DNA from: Sphingobacterium sp. CZ-UAM
GTDB lineage: Bacteria; Bacteroidota; Bacteroidia; Sphingobacteriales; Sphingobacteriaceae
Direction of reading: 5' to 3'
Assembly: GCF_002000245.1 (NCBI RefSeq)
Contig: NZ_MTCM01000001.1
Span: forward strand, 558,001-622,000
DNA length: 64,000 nucleotides
The notes beneath the pieces were generated by a model. The model saw only the letters and a program-made list of their open reading frames with translations, ran no database searches and had not been told where the DNA came from. The position numbers were made by a program, and so were the translations under genes. This document shows positions 54,031 through 63,682 of the stretch, piece after piece. The first letter of the stretch is position 1. Every line of letters starts with the position of its first letter.

Positions 54031-54176
54031 TGGCAGTTTGATTATGATCTTGCTGGAAATAGCATGTTAATGGTGATCTTTGGAACTATTTGAAATTTAG
54101 CGAAAAGCATTTTTATTGTTTGGTTAACTAAATATTTTGTAGGTTTGCTGGATCTTACGATCCAGTTAATCATTGT

Positions 54177-55058
54177 ATGATTTATATTTCTATGTTAAAA
54201 TATTTAAGTGCTTTTGCTTTTTCGACCTTACTTATCATGAGTTGTTCAGATAAATACGAACAATTGGATCAAGATGAGGATAAGGAGCCTAAAGAAGAAA
54301 TAGTAAGCCCCTTGCCATTGTCTCTTGTCGCGGACAAAAAAAATGCGGGGATCTATGATATGGTAGTCTTTAAATTGAAGGATACAACCATTCAGGAGGG
54401 TAAAGAATGGGCCTTGATGCCATTTAAATATAGCGAACTGGATTCGCTGGTCTGGGAAGTCGAAGGCGACTCCAAAACGTTTGATCTTTTGCGTAAAAAG
54501 GGCAACGGTTTTGAGTTTACTTCGGAATGGAGTCATAATTTTTACCTTCCCGGTACCTATAAAACCTTTTTATCGGGCTATAAGGACAATCTTAGGGTGG
54601 TGCGGGATTCGATGAAGGTGCATATTGCTGCCTCGGCCGATTTTCTGAATGTCCGTTGGGATCAGGTTAAAAATATAGATATAAATACAGGCTATACAAG
54701 CAACGGCACGGTAGGGCATGAATTTCAGATTCTGAATAGGAAGGAGAATGATATCCTATTCTCGGGACTGACAGTCACTTTTGATTCTACTGATTATAGA
54801 CAACCAAATCCTGGTTTGGCTGCTAAAGAACGGACGGTGCTTGCAGCCTATATCACAGATTTGTATGGCAAAGCCGCTTTTGAGGGGGATGAAGCTGTTT
54901 TAAATCAGCAATTTAAGCAGCTTTTTAAAGCTTCCATACCGAAAGATAAAGTGCTGAAAATCTGGAAGACAGCGAAATCCAATATTGCCTTGGTGTATCT
55001 GAAAAGGGAGTATGATGGTCCATTTCAATATCGGATACACGCTGAACCCGTTGGTTAA
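54177..55058 (+). CDS. lipoprotein, unknown function
   Basis: 293 residues. Lipobox LLIMSC (Cys23 from this start); ATG 54192 is an alternative start that keeps the signal. An acidic linker (EQLDQDEDKEPKEE) precedes a domain of mixed strands (LVWEVEGDSKTFDLL, WSHNFYLPGTYKTFLSGYKDN) that resembles PKD/immunoglobulin-like beta sandwiches. The end is helical then beta. No family identified. Confidence 0.75.
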   Translation: MIYISMLKYLSAFAFSTLLIMSCSDKYEQLDQDEDKEPKEEIVSPLPLSLVADKKNAGIYDMVVFKLKDTTIQEGKEWALMPFKYSELDSLVWEVEGDSKTFDLLRKKGNGFEFTSEWSHNFYLPGTYKTFLSGYKDNLRVVRDSMKVHIAASADFLNVRWDQVKNIDINTGYTSNGTVGHEFQILNRKENDILFSGLTVTFDSTDYRQPNPGLAAKERTVLAAYITDLYGKAAFEGDEAVLNQQFKQLFKASIPKDKVLKIWKTAKSNIALVYLKREYDGPFQYRIHAEPVG

Positions 55059-55064
55059 GCTGAT

Positions 55065-55456
55065 TTAAATTAACAACGAAACTTTTCTTTTCTTATCGGG
55101 CATCAATTCGAAGCGAATGGATTTTCCGGTCTGATCAGCCAGCATCATTGCGGAGGCGCGTATGGTTAATGATGCCGCGTTCCCCGTTGGTGGTAAGGAA
55201 TATTTCTGTTAAAATCTGCTGCATGATTACCGCTGCTCGATGATAAGGCGGGATTTACATATTGCAGGGCAACAATATTGGGCGCATCTGCCTGGGACAG
55301 GTCAGGAAGCGGGCGATAACCTGGCGGACGCGCTTGTTTATTGCGGCGCTGCTGACCGTCTGTTTTTGTTGTTGTAGCCTGTTTTTTCCAATGTTTGAGT
55401 ACCATCAGGGCAGTACCGGCGATTGCTGCAATAACTAATGTAATTTTCGTATTCAT
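55065..55456 (-). pseudogene. small anchored protein gene with a probable frameshift
   Basis: The uninterrupted frame 55456-55166 gives 96 residues: an N-terminal hydrophobic anchor (ITLVIAAIAGTALMVL), a basic linker, and LSQADAPNIVALQYVNPAL, ending in an unnatural HQRGTRHH. Near 55195 a second frame takes over with LPPTGNAASLTIRASAMM, then LADQTGKSIRFELMPDKKRK, up to a stop at 55065, which looks far more like protein. One base inserted or lost near 55200 would join them into about 130 residues. Could be a real mutation or a sequencing error. Function unknown. Confidence 0.5.
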
Positions 55457-55631
55457 ACCTGATCTTTTCTTAAGGGAACAAGTTTACTGCGTGGATAGTT
55501 TAGTGAAAAAACTAATATTACCTTGTTGTACCTCGAAGGGGCGGAGGACGATCGTTCATATCCATCTTGAGCTATTCCCTTTGGTTCTCGTGATTAATTT
55601 TCGTAAATTCTCACTTTCTAAATACGACAAG

Positions 55632-56432
55632 ATGAAGTATGAAAAAGTATATCCGAAGGAAAGTATCAAGCAGCTCGTCTGCTTTTTCTGGAATTTTGAG
55701 GCTGATTTTGGAGCGGCATCTTCGTACTTACATTCATCTGTAGCGTCAATATATCCGAAATTAGCCTTTCAATATATTCCGGGAATGAAAATTTCCAACA
55801 ATCATAAAATAAGCAATTTGTTCAACAGTGGTTTTCAGTCGCAAACTGATACCTTTTGCCAACTGTCTGCCGAACAAAAAGTAGGGATCTTTGGAATTTA
55901 TTTTCAGCCGTACGCGATACCATTTCTCTTTGGTCTTCCGACATCCGAAATGACGAATCAACATATTGAAATAACTGCGTTATTGGGTAAGGATGGTGTT
56001 TTTTTGGAAGAAAAGATTTTGAACTGTGTCAATACACAGGAAAGGGTCGCTGTGATGACGGAATTTCTAGTACAAAGAATAAATAAATTTTCACCAAGGC
56101 TCGATGATACCATTGCTGCAATACAGCATATTGTTTTTCATAAGGGGAGCATGAAAATGACAGAAGTTCTCGGACAACAATTTCTATCTCAGCGGCAGTT
56201 TGAACGTAACTTTAAGTTATTGACAGGTTTTTCCCCTAAAAACTTTTCAAGAATTGTCCGTTTTGAGAAAAGTATCGAGACCGCCATGAATAAAGATCTG
56301 TCATTGACCGAAGTGGCCTTGCAGGCAGGTTATTTTGACCAATCACATATGATCAGAGAATTTCGAGCTTTTACGGGTAAAAAGCCTGCAACCTATTTTT
56401 CTGAGAACCTGTCCTTGTTCTTAAAAGAATAA
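55632..56432 (+). CDS. AraC-family transcriptional regulator
   Basis: 266 residues from ATG 55632 (MKYEKVYP); the open frame extends to 55395 over the neighbouring gene. N-terminal half is of the DUF6597 type (SIKQLVCFFWNFEAD, GIYFQPYAIPFLFGLP), C-terminal half is the AraC HTH (LSQRQFERNFKLLTGFSPKNF, SLTEVALQAGYFDQSHMIREFRAFTGKKPATYF). Usually a ligand-responsive activator; the alpha/beta hydrolase gene 100 bp downstream is a possible target. Confidence 0.87.
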   Translation: MKYEKVYPKESIKQLVCFFWNFEADFGAASSYLHSSVASIYPKLAFQYIPGMKISNNHKISNLFNSGFQSQTDTFCQLSAEQKVGIFGIYFQPYAIPFLFGLPTSEMTNQHIEITALLGKDGVFLEEKILNCVNTQERVAVMTEFLVQRINKFSPRLDDTIAAIQHIVFHKGSMKMTEVLGQQFLSQRQFERNFKLLTGFSPKNFSRIVRFEKSIETAMNKDLSLTEVALQAGYFDQSHMIREFRAFTGKKPATYFSENLSLFLKE

Positions 56433-56534
56433 ATGTCGAATTTATACAATTTCAATTTATAAGCTGATGGTACTTTTGGGTATAAAAAAGAATCGGTCCT
56501 TTTTTTACTCATTATCAATTTAATCAATAGTTGT

Positions 56535-57383
56535 ATGAATTCATATCATGAAAAAACGATCATCACGAATGGAATTTCCATTTACACAGAGTCTTTTGGA
56601 CAACCAGAAAATCCTGCGATTTTATTAATTGCCGGGGCCACGGTGTCGCTATTATACTGGGATAAGGAGTTTTGTGAAAGATTAGCCCAACAGGGATTTT
56701 TTGTCATTCGGTACGACAACAGAGACGTCGGTAAATCAATGACAGGAAAACCGGGTTCCATCTCCTACAGTGTAGAGGACCTCGCTGATGATGCCATTCA
56801 TATTTTAGACGGCTATGCTATCAGACAAGCGGCTATTATGGGAATTTCATTAGGTGGTTTGATCGCCCAGATTATAGCGATCAAGTATCCTGAACGGGTT
56901 AGTTCACTCGCTTTAATGTCTACTGGACCATGGGGGACACCTGATCCAAATATTCCTGAAATGGATCAGCAGATTATTGATTTTCAGCTCAAAGCATCAG
57001 CTGTTAATTGGGACGATGAAGAAGCCACATTAAAATATATGCTGGAAAGTTCGCGTTTGATGGCTGGCCAAAAAACAGTAAACTATGCGAAAGAAGAAGA
57101 AAGAATCCGGGCGGATTTTCATCGATCCATAAACTACAGAAGCATGTTTAACCATGCCCTGCTGCAAGGTGGGGAGGCCTATTATGATCGCTTAAATGAG
57201 ATCAAATCACCAACATTGATCATCCATGGTTCTGATGATAAAATATGGCATTTTGGACATACGGACAAGCTATTATCGGAGATTAAAAATTCGGAACTTT
57301 TGAAGTTAGATGGTACCGGGCATGAACTGCATGAGAACGATTGGGATATGATCATAGAGAGATTGAGTGAGTTCATGGATTAG
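56535..57383 (+). CDS. alpha/beta-fold hydrolase
   Basis: 282 residues. Nucleophile elbow GISLGG (Ser105), oxyanion region LIAGATVSLLYWD, RYDNRDVGKS strand-loop, Asp in IHGSDDKIWHF and catalytic His in GTGHELHEND. Signal peptide absent, so cytoplasmic. Resembles the aclacinomycin methylesterase/RdmC group often misnamed in genomes; real substrate unknown. Confidence 0.88.
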   Translation: MNSYHEKTIITNGISIYTESFGQPENPAILLIAGATVSLLYWDKEFCERLAQQGFFVIRYDNRDVGKSMTGKPGSISYSVEDLADDAIHILDGYAIRQAAIMGISLGGLIAQIIAIKYPERVSSLALMSTGPWGTPDPNIPEMDQQIIDFQLKASAVNWDDEEATLKYMLESSRLMAGQKTVNYAKEEERIRADFHRSINYRSMFNHALLQGGEAYYDRLNEIKSPTLIIHGSDDKIWHFGHTDKLLSEIKNSELLKLDGTGHELHENDWDMIIERLSEFMD

Positions 57384-57445
57384 TCCAAGGAAATTATGAA
57401 AAATGTGGGTTTTTAGTATCTAAATTAACAAAAAATAAAAATCTT

Positions 57446-57664
57446 ATGTCATTTCAAACCTATATTAAAAACATTGAAGAAAAAACGGGAAAGTCCCGAG
57501 CTGATTTTGGAAAGTTCGCTATTGAAAAAGGGTTTACTGAGGCCGGAAAATTAAAGACAGGGATAAAAGCAACCCAAATCGTTAATTGGCTTAAAAAGGA
57601 TTTCGAATTAGGTCATGGCTATGCCACTGCGATGTATGCCTATATTACGGGCAAATGGGAGTAA
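57446..57664 (+). CDS. DUF4287-family protein
   Basis: 72 residues: SFQTYIKNIEEKTGKSRADFGKFAIEKGF and IVNWLKKDFELGHGYATAMYAYI match the DUF4287 pattern over the full length. Function unknown; helical. Downstream of the hydrolase on the same strand. Confidence 0.85.
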   Translation: MSFQTYIKNIEEKTGKSRADFGKFAIEKGFTEAGKLKTGIKATQIVNWLKKDFELGHGYATAMYAYITGKWE

Positions 57665-57699
57665 AATACTTGAAGGATCAGTAATATAATGATTAGGTT

Positions 57700-57870
57700 C
57701 TAATCCGTCTCAGCTCTCGAAAACAAATCCTGTATTAATTTTTCATTTTCACAGGCTTCTTTAAATGCGATGATAAATGTTTTCAGCGCATCGGCATTTG
57801 TTGAATATGCACAAAACATATCCGATTCAGGGTCAAACTTAACGACCTTTGTATCTTTTCCATTTTTCAT
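57700..57870 (-). CDS. 56-residue protein, tentatively Imm51-like C-terminal part
   Basis: ATG (complement of 57868-57870) to TAG at 57700: MKNGKDTKVVKFDPESDMFC then AYSTNADALKTFIIAFKEAC and a helical end. Codon use is protein-like and the peptide is not a shadow of another gene. FDPESDMFCAYS followed by an amphipathic helix recalls the C-terminal end of Imm51-type immunity proteins, from memory only. It may be a stand-alone small protein or what is left of a longer gene. It ends near the DUF4287 gene and starts 9 bp before the 57880 stop. Confidence 0.6.
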   Translation of the reverse strand: MKNGKDTKVVKFDPESDMFCAYSTNADALKTFIIAFKEACENEKLIQDLFSRAETD

Positions 57871-57879
57871 CGAAATTGT

Positions 57880-58341
57880 TTAAAGCTTCTTAAATTCGAA
57901 TGGAATTTGTAGACTATCTCCTGAAACTGTCGCTTTTAATTGGTCGCCATCTCGCCAATATTTAATTCTGTTCGGAAATGGCAAGGAATCATTTTTGCAT
58001 TCAAATTGATCTGTATTTATGGCGCTCATTTTAAATGAAATATAATCCTTCTCGTCGGGTGTTTTTACACGTAACTTCCAATTATCGTAGCTCTTTATGA
58101 TATCCATTTTTTCTTGATTGACGGTGTCATTGTTTTGTAGCGTGAAAGAAAAGCCAGTGTAGGTTGAATCGTTAATTTTCCCCCAATTCTCAAATGTTCT
58201 TTTACCGGCCGCTTCATTGGTGCGTTCCCATTTTCCCAATAACCAATCAAAATTTTCTGATTTCTCATTTTGTCTGTTTGTGCATTGTATAAAAACAAAA
58301 GCAATTACGACCATTATTGAAACTTTCATTATTTTCTTCAT
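57880..58341 (-). CDS. DUF6265-like lipoprotein
   Basis: 153 residues from ATG 58341. Lipobox VFIQC (Cys20). FDWLLGKWERTNEAAGKRTFENWGKINDSTYTG and YWRDGDQLKATVSGD are characteristic of small beta-barrel lipoproteins of the DUF6265 type. The open frame is 43 codons longer upstream, but those lack a signal peptide. Unknown ligand. Confidence 0.8.
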   Translation of the reverse strand: MKKIMKVSIMVVIAFVFIQCTNRQNEKSENFDWLLGKWERTNEAAGKRTFENWGKINDSTYTGFSFTLQNNDTVNQEKMDIIKSYDNWKLRVKTPDEKDYISFKMSAINTDQFECKNDSLPFPNRIKYWRDGDQLKATVSGDSLQIPFEFKKL

Positions 58342-58617
58342 TTTAATTTCCAAAAAATGCGGTATAAAAGTCAAGGGAGCGGGGAGTCTTAAAAAAATAG
58401 CTAATAATAGTTTAAATTTAATAAAAATTTCGAGTTCCGAAAATATTAAACCTCGTTGATTGCAATGCAAAAGTTTTGAAAGATGTGCAATCCCTTCTAG
58501 CGATATGCTGTATACCCCATGTCTGATAAAATTTTAAACAATCGATTGCATGACTTTTAATTTTTTGCAATTTGATTAAATCTCCTATATTTCGCCGACA
58601 GAACTGTTTTATAAACA

Positions 58618-59187
58618 ATGGGTAGTACCGATCACCTAAGTAAAGAACATGCTTTTAAGGCTCTTTTTGACCAATACAAAGATGATGTGTTTGGTTATGC
58701 TTTACGTTTTTTTAGGTCGCGGGAACTATCCGAAGAATTGGTGCAGGATGTTTTTATGAAACTTTGGCTCAACTGGGAGTCAATCGATAGGGATAAAAAT
58801 ATCAAGTCTTATATCTTCACCATTGCCAAACATACCATTTACAACAAATTGAAGTCTTTTGTGGTACAGCAGACTTATTTGAACGACGTTTTCTACAACT
58901 ATTCCATCGAAAGCAATGCGGTCGAAGAACTCGTCCATTATAAAGAATTGAAAGGGATCTATGATCAGGCGGTAGATAAGCTGCCTAGCCAGCGGCAGCG
59001 CATCTTTAGACTGAGCCGCGAAGAGAATTTGAGCCATGAGGAAATTGCTGAACAACTGCAGATCTCAAAAAATACCGTCAAGGACCAAATGGTGAAATCA
59101 CTTAAGTTTATACGCCATTACCTGGAAGTAAATGCAAATTTAACAAGCTTATTGTTAGTGTTTTATCATTATATTCAAAAAAAATAA
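58618..59187 (+). CDS. ECF RNA polymerase sigma-70 factor
   Basis: 189 residues. Sigma2 with FKALFDQYKDDVFGYALRFF and EELVQDVFMKLW, sigma4 with LSREENLSHEEIAEQLQISKNTVKDQMVKSLKF; hydrophobic tail as in the FecI-like group. First gene of the sigma/FecR/SusC/SusD module that continues beyond the window. Confidence 0.93.
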   Translation: MGSTDHLSKEHAFKALFDQYKDDVFGYALRFFRSRELSEELVQDVFMKLWLNWESIDRDKNIKSYIFTIAKHTIYNKLKSFVVQQTYLNDVFYNYSIESNAVEELVHYKELKGIYDQAVDKLPSQRQRIFRLSREENLSHEEIAEQLQISKNTVKDQMVKSLKFIRHYLEVNANLTSLLLVFYHYIQKK

Positions 59188-59247
59188 AAAAAGGGGATCG
59201 TCCCTCGAAGTGACTTGGTTGTATTAGCTCTATATAACCGAGTAAAT

Positions 59248-60231
59248 ATGATGACCAACCAAGAAGTAACCGCGCTTTATATCAAATTTATCCAAGGGCA
59301 GTGCACCCAGGCTGAAATAGATGTATTGCTATCAGTCCTTAGAGAGGAACAGTATAGGGATGCTTTTCCTGAATATGATCAGATTGCCCCATTTATTACC
59401 AAAAAAGATGTACTGAAAGTGGATGCTTCGGACCGGATTTTTGCAGCTATTCTCGAGACTGAAATTCCAGCTCAACCAGTTGCAGATCCACGATTCAGTT
59501 CCGGAAGGTGGTGGGCGGTGGCAGCCTCATTGCTGTTGCTATCCGGAATTTATTATCTCTTTACGGTACAGCAGATCCCCAAAAATATCAAAACGGTCTA
59601 TCGCGCAGCAGATGAAAAGAAAATCTATCAACTTCCGGATGGGACAGCGGTTACACTGGACAAAGGTTCCGAGCTCGAGGTATCCAACCATTTCGGTATA
59701 GATTCTATCCGGGAGGTCTGGATTAAAGGGGATGGCTACTTCAGTGTCGCTCATAACAAGAAAAAACCTTTTATTGTGCATACCCTTGCCGGCATGAATG
59801 TCAAAGTATTGGGCACAGAATTTAATGTGAGTGCCTGGAAAGATAAAGCATATGTGGTGCTCAATAAAGGTAGTGTCGAAGTGAATGCCGCGGATCAGCA
59901 GCTGCGACTGCAACCGGGGGAGAAAGCTCTTTTCAGCTCTTTGGAGCAGCGAATGGAAAAAAAATCGGTGGATACGGTCTTCTATAACGCCTGGAAAAAT
60001 AACTTGCTGGCTTTTAATAATGATGTGCTGAAAGATGTGGTGCAGAAAATAGGGCGTCAATATTCTTGCTCCATTGAAATCGCAGATGCCAATTTATCGC
60101 GGATGACATTTACGGGCTATATACCGCGGAATGACCTGAAACTGGCCTTGAATACCTTAAGTAAATCATTGAATTGTACCGTGGAGCTCATCGACGGTAA
60201 ATATATTATTGAACCCAACCAATTAAACTAA
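59248..60231 (+). CDS. FecR-family anti-sigma factor
   Basis: 327 residues from ATG 59248 (a second ATG follows at 59251). Anti-sigma N-terminus with the GQCTQAEIDVL motif, membrane span at about 87-105 (WWAVAASLLLLSGIYYLF), FecR domain (IYQLPDGTAVTLDKGS, VWIKGDGYFSVAHN, FIVHTLAGMNVKVLGTEFNV) and DUF4974 end (LAFNNDVLKDVVQKI, FTGYIPRNDLKLALNTL). Five bp before the susC start. Confidence 0.93.
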   Translation: MMTNQEVTALYIKFIQGQCTQAEIDVLLSVLREEQYRDAFPEYDQIAPFITKKDVLKVDASDRIFAAILETEIPAQPVADPRFSSGRWWAVAASLLLLSGIYYLFTVQQIPKNIKTVYRAADEKKIYQLPDGTAVTLDKGSELEVSNHFGIDSIREVWIKGDGYFSVAHNKKKPFIVHTLAGMNVKVLGTEFNVSAWKDKAYVVLNKGSVEVNAADQQLRLQPGEKALFSSLEQRMEKKSVDTVFYNAWKNNLLAFNNDVLKDVVQKIGRQYSCSIEIADANLSRMTFTGYIPRNDLKLALNTLSKSLNCTVELIDGKYIIEPNQLN

Positions 60232-60236
60232 TTATT

Positions 60237-63200
60237 ATGAGTAAAATTCTGAAAGGAATTGCTGGGCCGACATTTGTCCTGACGGCACTGGCAATGTCTC
60301 CTGCTGCCCTGGCCTGGGGGAGCACCTGGCGCGAAGGGGTTGCTATGCAACGTGTGGAAACCTCAAAATCTATCATCCATTTGCTGAATAAAATTGAACG
60401 AAAATTCAATGTAAAATTTAGTTACAGCCCGGATTTGATTAAAGAGATTTCGGCCAATGGCTCTGAAACACCAAAGTCAAAAGGGGAGCTTATCCAATTT
60501 TTACAAGAATTGATGCCGGATGCCACAGTCACCAAACTAAATAATGAGCTGTACTCCATTGCGCCCCGCGAACGTCGTACTTCAAACTTAAATGCGATGG
60601 AATCTACCACAAATAACATCGCTGAGCAACAGCAAGGGATTAGGGGTACTGTCAGAAACGGTAAAGGGGAAATCATCAGTGGTGTAAGCGTCACCATAAT
60701 TGGCAGGACAACTAGCACCAAGACCGGCGAAGATGGTCGTTTCGTTCTGGAAAAAGCTGCAATTGGTGACCGACTGGTCTTTAGCTCGGTGGGCTACGAC
60801 CGGCAGGAACTTATGCTGGAAAATCTAGGCGAACTAAAAATCGTATTATCATCTTCCAACGTCGGTCTGGATGAAGTGGTCGTTGTCGGTTATGGTAATC
60901 AGAAGAAGCGAAATATCACAGGTTCCATTTCCAGCGTATCGGGCAAGGATCTGAATACCTTCCCTACGTCCAATATTACCAACGCCCTTGCCGGACGTGT
61001 GAACGGGGTATTTGCTAGCCAGCGCAGTGGTGGTCCCGGTTCGGGTTCGGATATTGTCATCCGCGGTAAAAGTACGACCAATGGTACTGCTCCGCTGTAT
61101 GTCATCGATGGTATCCCGCGTACGCTCAATGATTTTCAGGCGCTGAGCACCGAAGAGATCGAAACAATTTCCATTCTGAAGGACGCCACATCGGCTGCGG
61201 TATATGGGGCCCGGGCGGCAAATGGTGTCGTGTTGGTCACCACCAAGCGCGGCAGTATGCAGGCGCCCGTCATCAGCTATTCCTCTTTTGTGGGAAAAGA
61301 TACCTATACCCGCGTGCCCGAAAGAATGAACGCCTATGAACATTCGATCTATAGAAATAGGGTAGCCAAATTCAACAATCTCCCATTGACGGATCCAAGT
61401 TATTATACGGATGATGAAATCCAATATTTTAAGGACAATCAGACCAATTACGACTGGTTTAAAGGAGCCTGGCATAATCCCGTTTATACCAAACATGATC
61501 TGACCGTGAATGGCGGTAGCGAAAATATCCGTTATTTCTCTTCCATTGGCTATTATTATCAGGATGGCGCGTTCAACAACCTGAACTATAACCGCTATAA
61601 CCTGCGGTCGAATGTCGATGCAAAGATTTCCGAAAGGCTGAGTGTGTCGCTCAACCTGGATGCCTCCCTACAAGGGCGTTCAAGACCTTATTGGCCTTAC
61701 GATGGTGGTGATGATGACCGAATGTTTGACCTCTATCGCGGCCTGCTTAACAAACCGCCGATGATGCCCTGGAAAATCGGTGATAACTATGTGCGAGCCT
61801 ACCAACAATGGAATCCCATTGCACTGATTGACAACGGCGGCTTTAGCAAATGGAACCGTAATACCTTCAATGGGCTTCTGCGCCTAGATTATAAAATACC
61901 GGGTATTGAAGGACTGAAAGCCAATGCAACAATGAACTACCGGAAATACTATGATTACAATAAAACCGTTCGGAAGAAATATAATGTGGCCGAGTTTGAA
62001 ACAACAGGCGGACACAACCATCTCACAACGGATAAGGTAATCCGGACTTTGCAGCTGGGTGACTGGGAAAACAGTGCCTATGCATCCTTTAATCAAAATA
62101 ATTCCTATACCCTGAATCTTTCCTTGGATTATAACCGCGTATTTGGTAAGCACGCGGTGACCGGACTTTTTCTGTACGAACAGAGCGAGGGTAATACGGC
62201 TTATCTCTACGGATTCCGAAATAAAATGCTGTCCACTTCGATCGAACAGCTCTTCATCGGTGATGCCGCCGCGGAAAATAAGGATGCGACGGGAAGTGAA
62301 ACCGAAACTGGTCGGCTGGGTTACGTAGGCCGTTTTACGTACGGTTATGACAATCGCTATCTTCTGGAGGCAAATTTCAGGTACGATGCCTCGTTAAAAT
62401 TTGCTCCCGAAGGACGTTGGGGCTTTTTTCCTTCTGTTGCAGTAGGTTGGGTGTTGTCAGAGGAATCTTTTGTTAAAGATCGATGGACCTTTGTGGACAA
62501 CCTCAAACTCCGTATTTCCCATGGATTACTGGGTAATGATGGTGGCGACAATGTAGCCGAATATGGCTATATCAATCGTTATTCGACTACCTCAGGTGCT
62601 ATATTTGGCGGTGCCACAGTAGGAATTATGCCTGGGGCTTTGCCGAATTATGCTATTACATGGGAAAAGACGCGTATTACCAATGTTGGAATTGACTTTG
62701 GCTTTTTGAAGGGGGCACTCAATGGTTCCCTGGAATATTTTCAAAAACATACCTATGATATTCTGGGATCCCGCATAGCATCAACACCTAATACTTTCGG
62801 AGCTCTTTTACCGAGGGAAAATTATGGTATTGTCAACAACTACGGAATTGAGTTCTCGCTACGTCATGATCGACAGATCAATAAGGATCTAAGTTATTTT
62901 ATCGGTGGAAACTTCAGTTTTGCACGCAATAAAGTGGAAAAGTGGGATGTCTCCCCTGGAGCTTTTAACTTTGAACAACGTGTGGGTAGACCAATCGATT
63001 TTATCACGGGCTACCAATCGGATGGGATCGCTCGTACAGCGTCAGACCTCGCAGGGCTGCCTAAATACAATGGATTTAACTATAGTCTGGGCGATATAAT
63101 GCTCAAGGACCAAAATGGAGATGCTGATATTACTGGCGCTGATAGAATAGTCTTAAGTAAAAAAAGCATTAACCCAGAAATCATTTATGGGTTTACTTTA

Positions 63201-63653
63201 GGTGGCAAATGGAAAGGACTTGATTTGAATGCATTTTTCCAAGGTGTGGCCAATCGAGAGATTATGTTCCCCAATCGAGCTGATCTATGGGACGAGCAGG
63301 CTGTACTCCGTATTTTCACGGATAGCTGGTCGCCGGAGACTCCAAATGCTAACTATCCTCGCGTAGGTGGTATCGGTGCCAGTAGTCTTGGCGCCAGCAG
63401 GGAGGCCTCGTCATTCTGGTTAATGAATGGCAACTACATGCGGTTGAAAAATCTGGAGATAGGCTATACACTCAGTGAATCATTGATAAAACGCCAGGGA
63501 ATTGGCGGATTGCGGGTGTATGTTTCAGGAACCAATCTACTGACGTTTGATCGTGTCAAGATTGCCGATCCGGAGGCAATAGCAGGTAATTACGGTGTGT
63601 ACCAGTATCCGATCATGAAAAGTATTACGGCTGGCTTATCCTTCAAATTTTAA
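60237..63653 (+). CDS. SusC/RagA-family TonB-linked receptor with STN domain
   Basis: 1138 residues. Signal peptide, STN domain (about 40-110: LLNKIERKFNVKFSYSPDLIK), regulatory domain (GIRGTVRNGKGEIISGVSVTI), then the SusC signature LDEVVVVGYGNQKKRNITGS, plug with PLYVIDGIPRTLNDFQAL and AVYGARAANGVVLVTTKRG, and a barrel ending TAGLSFKF. With the STN domain it belongs to the signalling SusC type and would release the preceding sigma factor on ligand binding. Substrate not readable. Confidence 0.95.
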   Translation: MSKILKGIAGPTFVLTALAMSPAALAWGSTWREGVAMQRVETSKSIIHLLNKIERKFNVKFSYSPDLIKEISANGSETPKSKGELIQFLQELMPDATVTKLNNELYSIAPRERRTSNLNAMESTTNNIAEQQQGIRGTVRNGKGEIISGVSVTIIGRTTSTKTGEDGRFVLEKAAIGDRLVFSSVGYDRQELMLENLGELKIVLSSSNVGLDEVVVVGYGNQKKRNITGSISSVSGKDLNTFPTSNITNALAGRVNGVFASQRSGGPGSGSDIVIRGKSTTNGTAPLYVIDGIPRTLNDFQALSTEEIETISILKDATSAAVYGARAANGVVLVTTKRGSMQAPVISYSSFVGKDTYTRVPERMNAYEHSIYRNRVAKFNNLPLTDPSYYTDDEIQYFKDNQTNYDWFKGAWHNPVYTKHDLTVNGGSENIRYFSSIGYYYQDGAFNNLNYNRYNLRSNVDAKISERLSVSLNLDASLQGRSRPYWPYDGGDDDRMFDLYRGLLNKPPMMPWKIGDNYVRAYQQWNPIALIDNGGFSKWNRNTFNGLLRLDYKIPGIEGLKANATMNYRKYYDYNKTVRKKYNVAEFETTGGHNHLTTDKVIRTLQLGDWENSAYASFNQNNSYTLNLSLDYNRVFGKHAVTGLFLYEQSEGNTAYLYGFRNKMLSTSIEQLFIGDAAAENKDATGSETETGRLGYVGRFTYGYDNRYLLEANFRYDASLKFAPEGRWGFFPSVAVGWVLSEESFVKDRWTFVDNLKLRISHGLLGNDGGDNVAEYGYINRYSTTSGAIFGGATVGIMPGALPNYAITWEKTRITNVGIDFGFLKGALNGSLEYFQKHTYDILGSRIASTPNTFGALLPRENYGIVNNYGIEFSLRHDRQINKDLSYFIGGNFSFARNKVEKWDVSPGAFNFEQRVGRPIDFITGYQSDGIARTASDLAGLPKYNGFNYSLGDIMLKDQNGDADITGADRIVLSKKSINPEIIYGFTLGGKWKGLDLNAFFQGVANREIMFPNRADLWDEQAVLRIFTDSWSPETPNANYPRVGGIGASSLGASREASSFWLMNGNYMRLKNLEIGYTLSESLIKRQGIGGLRVYVSGTNLLTFDRVKIADPEAIAGNYGVYQYPIMKSITAGLSFKF

Positions 63654-63682
63654 ACCTAATGATAAACTAATCTTTTTGAGCA

